From Hyalella azteca (taxonomy: Eukaryota; Arthropoda; Malacostraca; Amphipoda; Hyalellidae): a stretch of DNA of 64,000 nt. How positions within the stretch are numbered: position 1 is the first letter of the stretch; each line of letters begins with the position of its first letter. The notes below the pieces were generated by a model that did not search any database, was not told the DNA's origin, and was given only the letters and a program-made list of their open reading frames with translations. This document shows positions 44,901 to 59,100 of the stretch, in pieces. Both the position numbers and the translations under genes were made by a program. The stretch covers positions 434,001-498,000 of the forward strand of contig NW_025942288.1 in NCBI RefSeq assembly GCF_000764305.2, in the 5' to 3' direction.

Positions 44901-47900
44901 TAGTTTAATGACTTTAATCATTGAGTGATTTCTGAAGGTTTGAAGCTAACATTGAAATTATTTACAGCTGATGTGGTGTGCGAAAAGTTAGTGTCGCTTC
45001 AATCTCATTTTTAGACTGAAGAAACGTTTTAAAATCGAATTGAACCAGAATTAAATTTTCAACCTCAACTACACTTAACCTAAACTTTCAAAGATTCTCA
45101 TAGATGCCAAAGTTTAGCCTTTCTGCGGAATTAACGCCTGATGGTCATACGCAATTGGCGGAGTTAAATTTTAAACAATAGTTTACTTCCATTCTTTAGT
45201 AATTCACTACGTATCATACCATTCCTGTTTTTTCTAACTTGAATCTTTATTTTCGGTCGCTTCTCATTTGCCGGTTAATCTGCACCGAGCTCAGACGTGT
45301 CACGGCGCCTTTTTTACCCGCCTTTTCTCTGCAGCCTCATTTGAGTCTTGAACGCACCCCTGCCCCGCTGTGTTGTCCGCTCTGCGATGTGCCACTTCGC
45401 ATCTATACATGTATATGTATATAAATTGAGTGAAAATGATTATGAAATTACCTTCATGTCTGGTTAAAATAACTCTGAAAAATAAAACTTTTTATATATA
45501 TTGAGTGAAAATGATCATGGAATTACCTTCATGTTAAATCAACTTTTGTCCTACTAACTACTATACTAAACTACTAACTACTACTAAAATAAAACTTTTG
45601 TCCTACTAACAGAACAAGTATGATAACGGACAAAACCATTATTTCGACTGATAAATCAATTATGTCTCTCATAATAATACCACCTGCTTATTTTATTTTT
45701 CAGTTCTCCCACACAACTGATCAGACATTTGTCTGTGTTACACTCAGCGACACCTGCTCCATCCCACGTTGCTCATTATGGCGCTCGCTCCCAAAGATTA
45801 TCGCTTCAAATCGTAATTAAAGGCCAGTTTTATCCACCTCTACTCATGACTTACGAGCTATGGAAACTTATCAAAACAACGTCTAAGGCTAAAAACTTTC
45901 TAGACAATTCCATGTTCTTTAAGTTGTTTTAAAAACTTGAACAACTTTTTATTGTTGTAATGAATGTGAACGTCTCATTCAGTAACTATTCATACTTCAC
46001 TTTATACTGTAACGACGAACTTTCAATGGTGAGCAGGAATAACTGCTCTCGGCGTCTTCTCTTACATCGATTTCCGAATGTTGTCTTCTCACGCAGTTGT
46101 TCCCATGACGCTTGGTGACTGAAAAACTTGTATTAGATCGGCGCTGCCGCTCCTCTTCTTGGATATTCATCGTGTCAAAGAAAACTCGCTTCGAGAACGC
46201 GCTCCTGTCGTGCATTGAGTTATTTTAAAGAGAATTTTTGTTATTGTCCATGATTTCACGTTTTCATGTGTTCATTATTGAACGTTTTTCTTATCATGCC
46301 GTTATAAGCGCAGTTTTATCCGCGTTTTATTCTTTTGAATGAATTTCTGAGAGGCTATAACGTAAATCATCTCAACTCTCAACTTGCAAGGCGTTGATGT
46401 AAATAGTGTAAAACACTGAAACAACTAGCAAGCTAATGTACATGTAAATTAGGATTTATTAGTGGAGCAGCAATTGAACAGTTTTGAATGGTTTGAAGAT
46501 TTTAATCATAAACAATTTTTCAGATAAATAAATAGTTTGCGTATAAACGTTGTTAATAGGCTCTAAATTTGACTTTGTAGATTAAACTTCTTGTACAAAA
46601 TAATATCTGATATTTTTTGCTAATAATTAACCAAATATAATAGTGCCACTAATTTGTACTTCGATTACATTAGTCCTAGCCGCCAAACAATTTTCTAATT
46701 TAAGTTTTATCTGATAATCTAGCTCTGCCATTTTACTGGTGAAACGGAAAGGCATGTGCACGCACTCACGGTACTGCTCCTCAGTTGTCATCACTACACA
46801 AGGTTGTGTTGCTTGCACATGTGTCGCTTAGCAACAGGTCTGCTGTGCCGTGCTGGGTATTGATGCATGGTCTCCTTGCTTGGCCTGGTGCGTGCTGTCA
46901 ACCAATGTAGGCACTTACCAACCCCAGCTCTCTCGCTGCAACTTGCTGCCTCACTTAATTGGCAGGCCTTAGAAGTGTTTTAACAGAATTCAACAGAAAT
47001 TTAACTTGTGAATATTGTCAATGATGGGAGATTTTCCTCAATTTTCTTGTTAATCATGCGGCACAGTTTGAATTTTTTTACTTATTTATGTAATTTATAT
47101 ACGCCTTCAAAGATATTTTGGGTGTTTTTCTGTAAGTAAACGTAATATTAAAAATAACGCCAAAAAATGGAAATATCAGATATTTAAAATATCAGATATG
47201 AGATTTGTAATTTTCAAGATATTTATAATTGTTTAAGATATTTATATGTTATAAATTACATAAGTATGGATCGTCCTATCCTATTGACCAGCGCGGCTGA
47301 GGGTGATGGCTTAGTCATGCGTTGTCATAGCAATAATTAAAGCAGCTTTATTATGCGGCCTCTATGGTCATGCTCGAACTTGTCGTCGGTGCCTCCTTCT
47401 ACCTCATAAGCTTAGTTTCGGAATTAATGCACATAAATAATTTTGAAATCGTTGTAAGTTTTTTAATTAAGCCGTGTGAAATAAGCTTGCGTTTATGGGA
47501 AATGACAATCTTATGAGTCATGGCATCCCGACTGAAATTTTCTGTCCGCAAATATAAGTCGAAATCGAAAAATTTTTCGATTCTTTTCCCTTTGCACACT
47601 ATTTTACTATCGAGCTCATCCGAAAAAAAGATCCAACAGGTATAAATCATTCTTAGATTACCGAACTAAATGAAATGAACTTGATTTGGGTTACCTATCA
47701 AAACAGGTCGCCATTTAATTTGGGGCAATATCTCCGTGTATTTTGGGTCATCTTTGCTCGACTTATCATACAAAATTCGGGCAATATTGTTGGAACCAAG
47801 AAAACTCTTTGCTTGAATATGAATTGCGTGAATATGAATGTTATTTGTTTTACATACAATCGGCTTTTATAGTCTGATCTTGAATTCTTACTTTGTTTTC

Positions 47901-48940
47901 TTGGGCCTGTTCATTTGTTTAGTGTTATTAAGAATGGAAGAAAACTATTCGCGAGAAGCCGCGAGCATTTTCCTTTAAAAGTCGCAGTAATGTTCCATTA
48001 TTTTTCCTGCACGCCTTATATTTCTGCTCTTTCATTGCCAGGTAACCCTCCATTTTTAAATTACAGTTCACATGATGCTCTGGCGGCAGCAAATGGACAG
48101 CATTTGTGTGCATACCTTCTTTAAAACCATCGGTCTGACCTTGTTGAGAAGAAATTCCGTGTTAGATATGATATAATTGAGTATTAAAATATGAGCTTTT
48201 ATTGAGTATTATTGAGTTTTTTGAGTTATTTCATCTCTTCGAATCCGCTTGAAACATTTCTGGATCGCTTCGATCATTTCTTTAACGCCCAGAATTTTCA
48301 AGTTTAATGATCCGTCGCATTCACAATTATTTGTCGGCTTTGAGAAAACAGGGAGCACATGCATATTTGTGGTGACGGGAATGAGTCCCTTTAGGCGCGG
48401 CTGCTTCCGCCGGTGCAAGAAGCCTCCGATCGATGCCACAAGTCAGCTGCTCAAACGAAGCTCGGAGTTGCCTTTTCGCAATCCGTGGCATAAAAAACGA
48501 TATCTCGAACTATTAATGTTGCCCCGTGATTTATTCTGTTCAGTTTTATAATTTTGTAGTATATGTGGTTTTTATATCTCTTCTTGATCTATGAGATCTA
48601 TTGTCAAAATCGCGAGTTAATTCAACTTGATTAAAAACCAATTCCTAAAAGTTTCCTCTAATTTAATGCAAATACCTGGATCCCATCGTTATCGTCGGTA
48701 GTACTGAAAAATTAATACAATTTTACTACGAAATTTCTTATGCACGAGTTGATCAAACTGAAATTATCATGTTACGGTTTCCCAGACGTTTAAATTTATG
48801 TATGCTCAAGTTTTTTGCCCTTTTTGGAGTTAAAGTTTTGGCAAAACTAATGTATTATAATTGTACATTGTAATGGTTTAAAAGGTCCGGTGTGTTCACA
48901 TACCCAGCGTTTGACACCCGTTCCCTAAAACTCCTTAAGT
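41960..48940 (+). other. Spectraplakin intron, middle: no coding exon found
   Basis: AT-rich, with scattered frames of 60-100 codons lacking bias or splice signals. At 45425-45620 two direct repeats (gtgaaaatgat and attaccttcatgt parts, 76 bp apart) and repeated ctactaacta form a small decayed tandem structure. Nothing else stands out. Confidence 0.4.
43303..43333. repeat. Short hairpin
   Basis: atatcactcggg and cccgagtgatat are perfect 12-base arms around a short loop. A second, 10-base hairpin (gagaatgagt / actcattctc) follows about 60 bases later (43392-43418). Confidence 0.6.
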
Positions 48941-48944
48941 TTTA

Positions 48945-49275
48945 CCTACAGGTACCTAAACTCTGTTTATTAGGCACGTTTGTTTGGGCACAAAAGTACC
49001 TAAACTCTCTTCAGGCAACGTTTGTTTTTTTACAATTGTACCTATATATACTCTGTTTCGGCACGTTTGTTTTGGCACAAAGGTACCTATAAACTCTGTT
49101 TAGTCACGTTGTTTTTTACAAATGTATCTAAACTGTTGAGGAAATTTTTTTTTACAAATGTACCTAAACTCTGTTTAGGCACTTTTGTTTATTTTACAAG
49201 CGTACCTATCTATACTCTGTGCAGGCAGGTTTTTTTTACAAACATACCTAAAATCTGTTTAGGCACGTTAGTTTG
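48945..49275. repeat. 43-60-bp minisatellite of hairpin-forming units
   Basis: Units combine gtacctaaactctgtttagg, cacgtttgtttt and a T-run with acaaa. Within each unit gtacctaaa and tttaggcac can pair with one mismatch around ctctg. About seven units are visible. Confidence 0.8.
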
Positions 49276-49573
49276 AACGCAAACTAAGATTTCCTCGCTG
49301 AAGTTGGCGAGACAAATGGACAGTTGTCTATTTCCGCAGCAACGGTCACCAAACATCTCTCTTCGCTGTGGCTATAAATATCGCCATGATATCGGCACCA
49401 TTCCTTGTTATTTTCAATTTATCAAGCAACTTTCATGATCATAAGCAACGTTCTATAGAATATCTCTCTTTAAACGTAGCTGCATGCTTTCACAAGGTGA
49501 TTCGTATTATTTTAACGTTTTGCTCTGGCCTATAAATCAGAAAAATTCACTTGTCTCCAATTATTGTTTTATA

Positions 49574-49729
49574 ATGAAGTCTGCGTTTAACCTCCATTTC
49601 CTGATAATTTACGTTTTATGCTGTTTGATGTTTATGATGGTCTGTGCAGCAAAGGCAGCTTGCGTGGAAGACTTGCCTTGCTCCAATGGATCGATCAGGA
49701 CCCAGACTGTCTTCGTTGTGCGCTGCTGA
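49574..49729 (+). CDS. Possible small secreted cysteine-containing peptide
   Basis: A 51-codon frame starts MKSAFNLHFLIIYVLCCLMF and ends QTVFVVRC with its own stop. The N-terminus has a Lys, then a hydrophobic core of about 20 residues and small residues (CAAKA), as in a signal peptide cleaved near residue 32; the remaining 20 residues contain three Cys (ACVEDLPCS ... RC). The A at -3 is favourable for initiation. The surrounding sequence is intronic and repeat-rich, and no TATA box or polyadenylation signal is compelling, so chance is quite possible. Confidence 0.3.
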   Translation: MKSAFNLHFLIIYVLCCLMFMMVCAAKAACVEDLPCSNGSIRTQTVFVVRC

Positions 49730-49782
49730 ATATTATAGAAACTTAAAATTTGTTACTTCGTCATGCAATTCTCCATCAATAT

Positions 49783-49985
49783 AAATTTTATTACCATATT
49801 AAAATTTTGTTACCATGTTAAAATTCTGTTACCACGTTAAAATTTTGTTACCATGTTAAAATTTTATTACTAATTAGAATTTTCTTACCATAATAAAATT
49901 TTATCACCAAGTTAAAATTTCGCCACCAAATTGAATTTTTTTTACCAAATTGAATTTTTGTTACCAAATTCATTCATTTTTGTAC
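49783..49985. repeat. 19-bp minisatellite, about 11 copies
   Basis: Units of the type ttaccatgttaaaattttg repeat with increasing divergence to the right (ttaccaaattgaatttttg). Confidence 0.85.
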
Positions 49986-52900
49986 ATTTTGTTATCTAAT
50001 TCATTCATCTCAATTTAATTTTAGTTGAATGTTTGTAGTTGAGTTGTGCTCAGAATTCCTTACCGTTCCCTAAAACTTAGATATCACCATAAACAATTTT
50101 CTACTCGTCTGCGACAAATTTTCATCATTCATGTGGGATAACTTTTACTGCTGATAAATTTTTGCCTAAGCAAGTTTATCAGATGTTTCTTATTAGGAAC
50201 CACAAGTTCCGTGGCTATTAAGTAATGTTTAGCTATCTCGACCTGTAATCGAATTACTGGGCCACCCTTTCAACTTATCGAACAAAGTCACTCAAATTGA
50301 AATTTGTTGGTGACACTATATGTGATTTAAATTATTTATGATTTTGATCAGTAATTTGAATATTTTTAATAAAGATGAAAATGATTTATACGCAATTTTA
50401 ATATTTAGTAGATTAATATGCAAACGCTCCCACGTGAATCTGCAAACTTTTATTTAGGCATCAGTTATACGGTACGAAAATATACATACATGTATATCCT
50501 CTTGATTTAATGAAGTAGTACGATGAGCAAATTTATCCGTCCATCTCGGTCCTCCACAATGACGTCGACCCTCACGTGCAGCGGTCGTAATATATTCCCG
50601 GCCTTGAACGAAGCCTACCTAGCCTACCCCCCAGCCTTACCCTTTTCGGCTAGGCCGTTAAACTCGCGTAACGAGGGAAGGGGACCGCCGAGATACCAGC
50701 TGCTGTGCATTACAAAATATTTCTCGAGTTCTGTTGCACTTTGTCGACAAATGTGTGAACATTTTTGAGTGCCTAAGCATTTATTCATTTGACTTACCTC
50801 TGCGCTTGAGGTTAAAACTTCTTCTTGTGACATCTTTGGCACTTATAGTCTATTAGTACTTTTACTAAAAGTTTTGATGTTTAAGAGGCAAAATATACTG
50901 TGTATACTTGTGTTTATACTCTTCACTCTGCCTATTTCACATGACATCTTGGACCTCCCACCAGGCATCTGACGTTGAAGTAATGTTGAATAATCGTGGT
51001 TTTAACGAAATCAACTTGTATAATCGACATCGTTTCAATTTCATTTGCCTAGAGAGTAATAACCTCTGACAGATGATTTATCAATATTTTTATGTGTGAT
51101 AAAGCGAGGATTAATACAAATCTACACACACTGAATGCATTTTAGTCGGTTGTGTTTTTACAGTACCTACTTGTAACGAATATATATATAACTGTTTCTC
51201 CATCATATTCTTTCAGAATCATTTTCCTAGGATTTTTCTGTGGAAATTTTCATATCAAGGAGCGTTCTATGCTGTGCGTGTCGAGAAGCAGTTTCCCGCC
51301 TTCCTGTTATTTCCGTCACGTGAATGAGGGACTACAATGGCAGCCGCGTTAACCGGAAAGTGTTGTGAATGAAGAAGCACGTACGGTAGCGCGTGTCTCG
51401 GATACCATGGTAACTACTCCACTGATGAAATGCTTCGAACTTTTGAACTATCAATTATATTTTGAATTTGCCGATCAAGTCACTGGAATGTTATGTAAGT
51501 TTTATGGGTGGATGAAAAAGTTCTCATCTCTTCAAGCTCATATATCCTCTGTGTATATCCCTTAATCGTATATACTGTCAGGGCTCTTAAACCTGAACCA
51601 CTCAGCTAAGGTACACTGGCTTCTTAATGGTAATGTAAGAGAAGCAGTGGCGGGGCGCTGCGCATGTGTTGCGGCAGCTAATTACGGTACCGCTTATCTG
51701 AAGTGTGCGCAATCGCATCCCGGATTCTGCTCATTCTCAGCAAAAATTATCGCCGGCTAATAGTTGGCCACTTTGTATTCGGTTAACGTTTCTCTAGAGA
51801 TAGCTCACTTCCTGGTCCTGAACGTACGCCTCTCGTTAGTCGAGAGCTGCTCTGCTCGCGTAGTTGATGCACGATCAGACGGAGAGTTGCTGCAAAACAA
51901 TAACTCTTATCGTACTCGGATTTAATTAAAAGGCATCAATTGAACTGTTGAGCTTTTACAAATTATTTATATGAAAGGTCGAATTCGACAACTCTTGGTA
52001 ATTTTCTGCAAGATTCATTCATAAGACTTGTATATTCATTTGTGAATTCATTTATTTTATTCATAGGACATGTATATTTCGCGTTTCCGTACTTGATTTG
52101 AAGCTCATTCCAGTAAAAATTAGTTAAAAATTTAATTGCTTTGAATATTAATGGAAGTTCGTTTTTATACCATTCATTTTTGTTATTAGCGCATTTTGCG
52201 TAAAATTTTATTGCAAAGTTAACGACAAAACACCTGTCCTTGAATAACATCTCAAGCCCACATTATTTAATTTCAAGAGTCACCTAAAAGTGCCTTCTAT
52301 TGTTAATGACGCACCGTTTATTGTATCGGTCTGACTTGCACATCTACTACTGTGGTGACGCGCTTAATTGTTGTTGCTGGGAAAATTCCGTGTTATCTTG
52401 ACAGATTACCGGCCGAGGACGTGGCATTATACATAACTCATACTGGGCAGCGATGGTGACTTGTGCCATGCTCATAACTTTGTCCTGATGAACAGCTAGG
52501 ATTTGTTGATCACGGTTTGGTTTACGGACGTCGCAATCATTGTATCGTCGGAGCTGTGGCGTCTTGATGCGTTATGACAATTTCTCGGTACACGTTTATA
52601 CTAAACTCGAGGTAAACTAAACTAAAAACCTTCAATTGGTAAGCGGAAATTTTTTATGCATATATGCCCGAATATCTGTTAGAGTTTATATAGAATTACT
52701 GAATGATCTCGGGAGTTTGAATTTCGACTTTTTTCTTACCAACGGGGCATATATTACCGTTTCACTCAAATCTTATACGCCTTTACAGATAATTCCGTGA
52801 GAACCGTTTTGTGTGGTTTTTGTCATAAAATTAATATCCCCGACGTGACGTTACTTTTCAAAGAAAATCCGGTCATTTATCAACAGCCATGCTTCCACAC

Positions 52901-54960
52901 AATTTATTCAATCATCAAACTTGGTTACCTACATGGCGCTTGCAATGAGTATGAGAATTATCCATGTTTAATCATGATTTTTTGTATTAGTGCCTTGTTG
53001 TTATTGTTAAATCCTCTATGCTTGTGCAATTTTTGAAGAATTCCTTAGACCTGATAAAAAAGTTGAGTGCGTGCTGACCAAGACGATGGTAGCTGAGAGA
53101 CGCCCTCTGCACACACGCGTTTCAGCTAATCATTGTGCTTGGGAATTGAAAAATTCAGCCTTAGTAAGCTGCACAAAATCTCGATTAAAGCTTTTACCTG
53201 TTCCATCCGCTAGTAGAATTAAAATGTATGTTTATATACAAGCCGACCTTCAGCTGGCCCTGAATTTCAACGATGTGTGTGCTGTGAATAAAGTCGCGAT
53301 TGTGGGCCCATTCTATATACGCTGTTCGTGTTTTCTATAACTCCGAGCTCCCTAATATTTTTGAACTGCCAAACGATTTGTTATAATGGTTAAAGAATAA
53401 TATCAAATAAAAAATATTAAATTAGATACTGGTACAGAATAATAATAAATAAACATTGTTTAAATGATTTACATCTCTAGGGTTTCTCAGAAAGGGTATG
53501 TTTTGGAAGAGCAATTTCTTAATTATTTGCTCAAATCGCACAAAATAAGGGGGAAAAATGAAAAGTCAATCTTCTGTTGGTCGTCAATTTATTTTTCATA
53601 GCAAAGATTTTTTTTCGGGTATATAATTAGCAACATGTACTCACATAGCAAAATACACCCATACAACTATGGGTTCTCTCATATGGGTTGTATGCTATTC
53701 ATAAAGATTATGAAATTTTGGAATGCCATTTTCTCTGAGACTGGGATAAAAGATTCTGTTTTGTTTTGTCTCCTACGTTTTTTTTCGACATCAATCTTCC
53801 ACTTAGTTTTGGCTATGTACATTTCTCTCTAGTATGATTAGTTTGATCACTTTCCCCGTATGAACCTTAAAAACGAATCCATCTAGATATCTGATAGATT
53901 GGATAAATCAAGATTAATAAACAACTCAGACATGTGAGCCGGTTTTTTCATTGTTCTAGAGCTTTTGGATGCGAGATTAACAAAGTATACAAAGATATTC
54001 TGTATCGAGATATGACGCGTATTCAATAAATATTCTATACTATCGATCTCCAATTTCATGCAGATATTCTTGGTGAACTGCTTAAAAAGGTTTTATCGCA
54101 TTTTTTGTGCCTATAATTTAACAGAAGTTGACCATTCAAAACTAACAATTTGTTCAGCATTTTATCTCTGAACAAAACACGTTCAAAATTGCAGGAATAA
54201 CGACTACCATGCAGAGCATCATATTTAGACTGAGGCATTGTTTGACATTTAGGTTAAGATTTGCGAATAATTCAAAGTCGTACCTTTAAGAACCTTATTT
54301 ATTAACTTTTTCACTTTACTTTATTTCTACTGTTAGCTGTTATTAAACAAGCATCAAAAGCTCGATAATGTTCGCTATTTACATTAATATCGTTGTTGAA
54401 TCCGTTGTTTCTTCTATTCATGCAACAGATAAATGGACGCTGCAATCAATTGGTGTGCTAGCTTTGAAAATAGGCATATAAATCCGTAGACTTTCGACAC
54501 TCCAGGCTTCTTCAAGACAAGTGATAGTATTGTTTTGATTTTTACTTGAACTTCTTCGTTACAATAAACGGTGTTTTCATGAAACTCTTGTCTGAAAACA
54601 TTTAATACAAATATATGGAAAATTGCTACAACTTTAAGATTGAAATTAGTCAGTGAAAATGATGGTCATAGCTTCTTTTGTAGTTATAAACGGAAATATA
54701 TAAGCGTTGGGAATCGATTATTTCTGCAGTTCTTTTTTCAATTACGTCGGTTGCGTGCCAACTTGCATGGCCACTGACAAAATACCTGACAAAAAGACCA
54801 CGTTAGGCGAGTCGCGTCCTCAGGCGCAACATGGTTGCTGAAATATGCAGTATCGAGCTACTTTTTCGTGCTAAATAAAAGCGCAGTTTTTTGCTCTCAC
54901 GCTCAACTGGTTTGCCGGAATGTGAAGATTTAGTATAAATTTTGGCGGATCTGTATGAGA
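49986..54960 (+). other. Spectraplakin intron: no coding exon found
   Basis: AT-rich with minor GC-rich patches at 50560-50700 and 51280-51400. The frames there have no paired splice sites or motifs that I recognise. Confidence 0.4.
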
Positions 54961-54965
54961 AGAAG

Positions 54966-55045
54966 TTCAGAAATCATGCAGTTACTTCGGAAATCATGCA
55001 GTTACTTCAGAAATCATGCAGTTACTTCAGAAATCATGCAGTTAG
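54966..55045. repeat. 20-bp minisatellite, 4 copies
   Basis: ttcagaaatcatgcagttac repeats at exactly 20-base spacing (aaatcatgca at 54971, 54991, 55011, 55031), nearly identical copies. Confidence 0.9.
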
Positions 55046-55596
55046 TTACTGAAGCATTTATTGACTAAGCAACAGAATGGTGGTGCAGTGCTCTATTCAA
55101 TGCGTCCGAGCTCGTGAATGAAACAATTTTGGTTTCTATAGGATAGGAAAACCATCCTTGCTGTATGTTCTGTTGAATTTCATTCAGAGATTTGTTGTAC
55201 TTGGACAAATCATTCTCTTCTTCATAGTAAATTATCTGTATATCTAAATACACACAGATTTATTGATGCCAAATATTAGCAAATTTATCTACATTAGTCA
55301 GAGTTCAGAGTTACTGAAACTAATCGAGATTTTTTCTTACCCTCATCTATGCTATACATACAGGCGTTGTCAATCAATATATGTATTCAGACTGCTTTCA
55401 TGCATCATCCTGAAAAATATGGATCTAACTCAAAGATTTCGTCTACAAGTGAATCCAGTTATTTGTTATCATAACTTTCTTGTTTTGTTTCCTCACGATA
55501 TTATCACGTTTAAATATAACGTGTGACACGTGCTCGCGCTCTCATGCCAACGTCACGAGGACGATGACGAACGACAGTTGAGGTCATGAGCTGCAG

Positions 55597-56120
55597 CGCT
55601 ATATTGAGGCGGTATAGGCATCAATCTTATAAGTGTTAGACAGCATTGTCATCATCGTGGCGCTATATTGAGGTGGTATATAGGAATCAATCTTATACGC
55701 GTCGCACAGCATTTTCATCATCGTGGCGCTATATTGAGGTGGTATGTAGGAATCAATCTTATACGCGTTGCACAGCATTTTCATCATCGTGGCGCTATAT
55801 TGAGGCGGTATAGCCATCAATCCTATACGCGTTGCACAGCATTGTCATCATCGTGACGCTATATTGCGGCGGTATAGGCATCAATCTTATACGTGTTGCA
55901 CAGCATTGCTATCATCGTGGCGCTATATTGAGGCGGTATCAAGCAGCATCAATCCTTTACGTGTTACACAGCATTGTCATCATTGTGACGCTATATTGCA
56001 TGAGTCGGTAAGCAGCATCAATCTTATACGTGTTGCACAGCATTGTCATCATTGTGACGCTCTATTGAGGCGGTAAGCAGCATCAATCTCACGCGTTGCA
56101 CAGCATTGTCTTTCATCGTG
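55597..56120. repeat. 64-70-bp minisatellite, 8 copies
   Basis: Units begin cgctatattgaggcggta at 55597, 55661, 55727, 55793, 55857, 55921, 55989 and 56059 and contain catcaatcttatacgcgttg and cacagcattgtcatcatcg. Frames in both strands across this block (for example 55599-55820) are products of the repeat. Confidence 0.9.
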
Positions 56121-59100
56121 GCTCCTGTTATAATTCGATCACACATCATAAGCACGATAGGCGGCAGCACATCATGTCATCATTTCTCCATTTGAAGAAA
56201 AATCCCTGTACATGAATATAGACTTCTAAGGTACGTATCGTATCCGACCGTTCATATCTCCTCCTTGGTTGATTAAAATGCAGAGCTTTGCAATGTTCGT
56301 CATGTATTATTGCTCTCTATACCAGTAGATGATAAGCAAGCGTATCATAGTTGAGTGGTGTGAAGGTGGGTGATGTCATGACTGCATTTGTACGCGTGTG
56401 TTCAGTTGCGTAGTGCGAGGCTTGACTTGCATGCTCATCAGTAGACGACATTTACGATTACAAACTGTAGGGTTTGACATATATGAGGTGTATGGCGCTA
56501 TGGGTCCGGTAATGTTTGCTGTCACATTGAATTGCAACTTCAATGCGTTCAATTCTCATTGTTAACAGCGAGCTTTGTTTGTTGTTCTGAAGCTTGTACG
56601 CCACAGCCGCCTGGTTGTGTTAATGTAATGCCACAAATGAAGTCATTGAAGGGTTATGGCCTTGATGCTGACTGGGGAAGTAAATATTGTTCTCGACACG
56701 GCCATGGATGAATTCTCGTCATTTTATTTAAACATTAAAAATACCGTCGCGCAAATATCTGCAAATTCTTTGGGTCTCTGAAAATATGATCAGATTTTCA
56801 AATAATTTGAAAAAATACCAGATAATAATATCAATCCATATTCTCTGAGTAATGCGCTAAAAATCATTCCGAAGTAATCCTTTTCCTAGTCAAAGTTCAA
56901 TGTTTTTCTGATTTTTGTTTTGCATTCATCATTGTTGCTAAATTGCCTTATTGCCTTCTGATGAACCTCCTACTAATATTTTACCGTACAATTAAAAGCG
57001 AACCTGTGCGCTGCTGTTAATAATGGAGTTATCGTTATTTGATTTTAAATTCATTTAAAGGTAAGAGTTTAATTTACATATCGCACAGATGTAAATTTGC
57101 CGAAACCGGCCACTCCTCTGACGCTGCCACTTGAACCGTCTCTGCTGCGCGTGCTCAATGGACCGCTTACGTCACCTGCGGTATTATTGCTGATCTTCAC
57201 TCAAATACTGGACTGCTCAAGTGCTGATCTCCAGTCCTATTTTTCTGAAAATTGCAATTTTTCCACACAGAGCTCTATCGAAAATATTTAATTATAGATT
57301 TCTTATACTTTGGATGAATTTGATAGCGACTGAATGACTTGCATTCGATGCTGCTGCTGCATTGGAAGCTCATGCTGGCTGAAGCTCATCTCCCTTTGAA
57401 CTGTTTTAAAAGAGAGTAGTATCGAGATGAAGTTAAATCACATGATACGATCAAGATCCCATTGGAACCTGTAGACTTGTAGCATGCTTGCATTTATCGC
57501 TAACTTGATTGTTAATACTTGTTCTCACTAGAAGAATCGAAAAGAATTCTCATTCAATTGAATTGACAAGAATTCTTCCTCAATTGGAGGAATCAAGTTT
57601 TATTTGATTTTATGACCCGTTGGCTGACGACATTCTTGCAATAAGATGCTTCTTCATGTACATACTCCTGATCTCACCCTTTGGAGCTGTAAACTTGAAT
57701 TTTTTCGCTCCAATCTGTAGGAGGTGAGAAGGGAAGGGAATGCGTGAGGCGTAGTATTAAGTATTCAAACCAGTGCAACGAGTCTTAATTCTTTCCAGCT
57801 TATTCTGAATTATTCGACCGTATACTTATTTATTTGCTGCTTTACTTTGCCATTTATTTCTCTGAGCCGCTAAGATGAACAAAGATCGGCGATTCATAAT
57901 ATAATGCGCAGAACTTTATTAGTACACAATTCAAAAGTGTTTAAATGCCCAATTAACGACAGTTCAACGAGTGAAATATGAAATCTTCAATCATTGATAA
58001 CGATTGCCTTTTATCAGAGAACCTGTACCTCTTCTGTTTCAAAAAAAAAAAACTGTCAACTACACTCGATATGGCAGACATTTGAGTCTATTGATAAATT
58101 CTGCACTTTTGTATCATATTACTAGGTGTACCGGTACATCACTGCTTGGCAGGTGTTTAGAGTCGCTAATAATTAACAGGTATTGTGCGTCCCCTGATAA
58201 TCCTGCTTAGTATTATTTTCGAATTGTAATTACTGTCTTGAATACGAAGTGAGATTTAGTAGCCATTTCTTTATTTGAAATTTTTTTGGTCTTGATTTTT
58301 GCAGTGAAATTCTGTGTTGAATTCGAAAGGTAAGACTACGACTGGGCCAGTAACATTTAAACTTGTTTAGCATGCCACAGCAAGCCTATATACAAGGTAT
58401 GCCGTAGTCGTTTGCGCAACTACCTGTTGGTGCGTGCTGTGACTGCCATAATTTGAAACTGATCACTTTACAGTGTTGTTTTGTAGATTTTGTTCGTTAT
58501 TTAGCCGCGTTGATCGTTCTCATTACTATTGTTGGCTACCTAAGATTTATATTTTAATCAAAATTCAAAATGATTCGTATTAAATTCAAATGCAATCCTC
58601 GAGTGCTCTTAATTGGCTCAATAATCGATCAAATTTACCGATGCTCTTCAATTCCTCTACATTTGTGTCATGATTAAATTATTAAGAAATTGATCTACTC
58701 TGTACACACATTACTATAACTCTCATGCAAAAAGTATGTACCATGGAACGTGCGTATAAAATTTATTTATCTGGACGATAATTTAACGGTCAGCTAATTC
58801 TCACAATTCGTGTACTAACACTGTAATAAATTCAGAGCTTATATTGTCCGATTGCGCTCTGAAATGTTGCCTCACAGTTTAGGCATAATATTGCCAAGAG
58901 TATTTCAGTAAGACGGGAATGTCGGAGTGTAACGGAAAGAGTTGCACTTTAATTCAGGATGGAATATTTTAGTGAATGCGTTACGAGGGCTGAGACGGGC
59001 TGTGTTGTAGTGTGTAGTGAGTGCACTCATTCATGCATCCCATCCAAGTTCTGGATTAGGCTCACTGATCTTGTAATGTGACTTACGAGACACATAACAT

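Noticed and set aside
46627..46818. Minus-strand frame, and similar frames at 45997-46215 and 51963-52250
   Set aside because: No splice sites, no codon bias and no recognisable motif; opposite in direction to the host gene.
55597..56120. Regularly spaced repeats that could suggest a CRISPR array
   Set aside because: Units are contiguous and similar along their whole length with no unique spacers, in a eukaryotic intron; it is a minisatellite.
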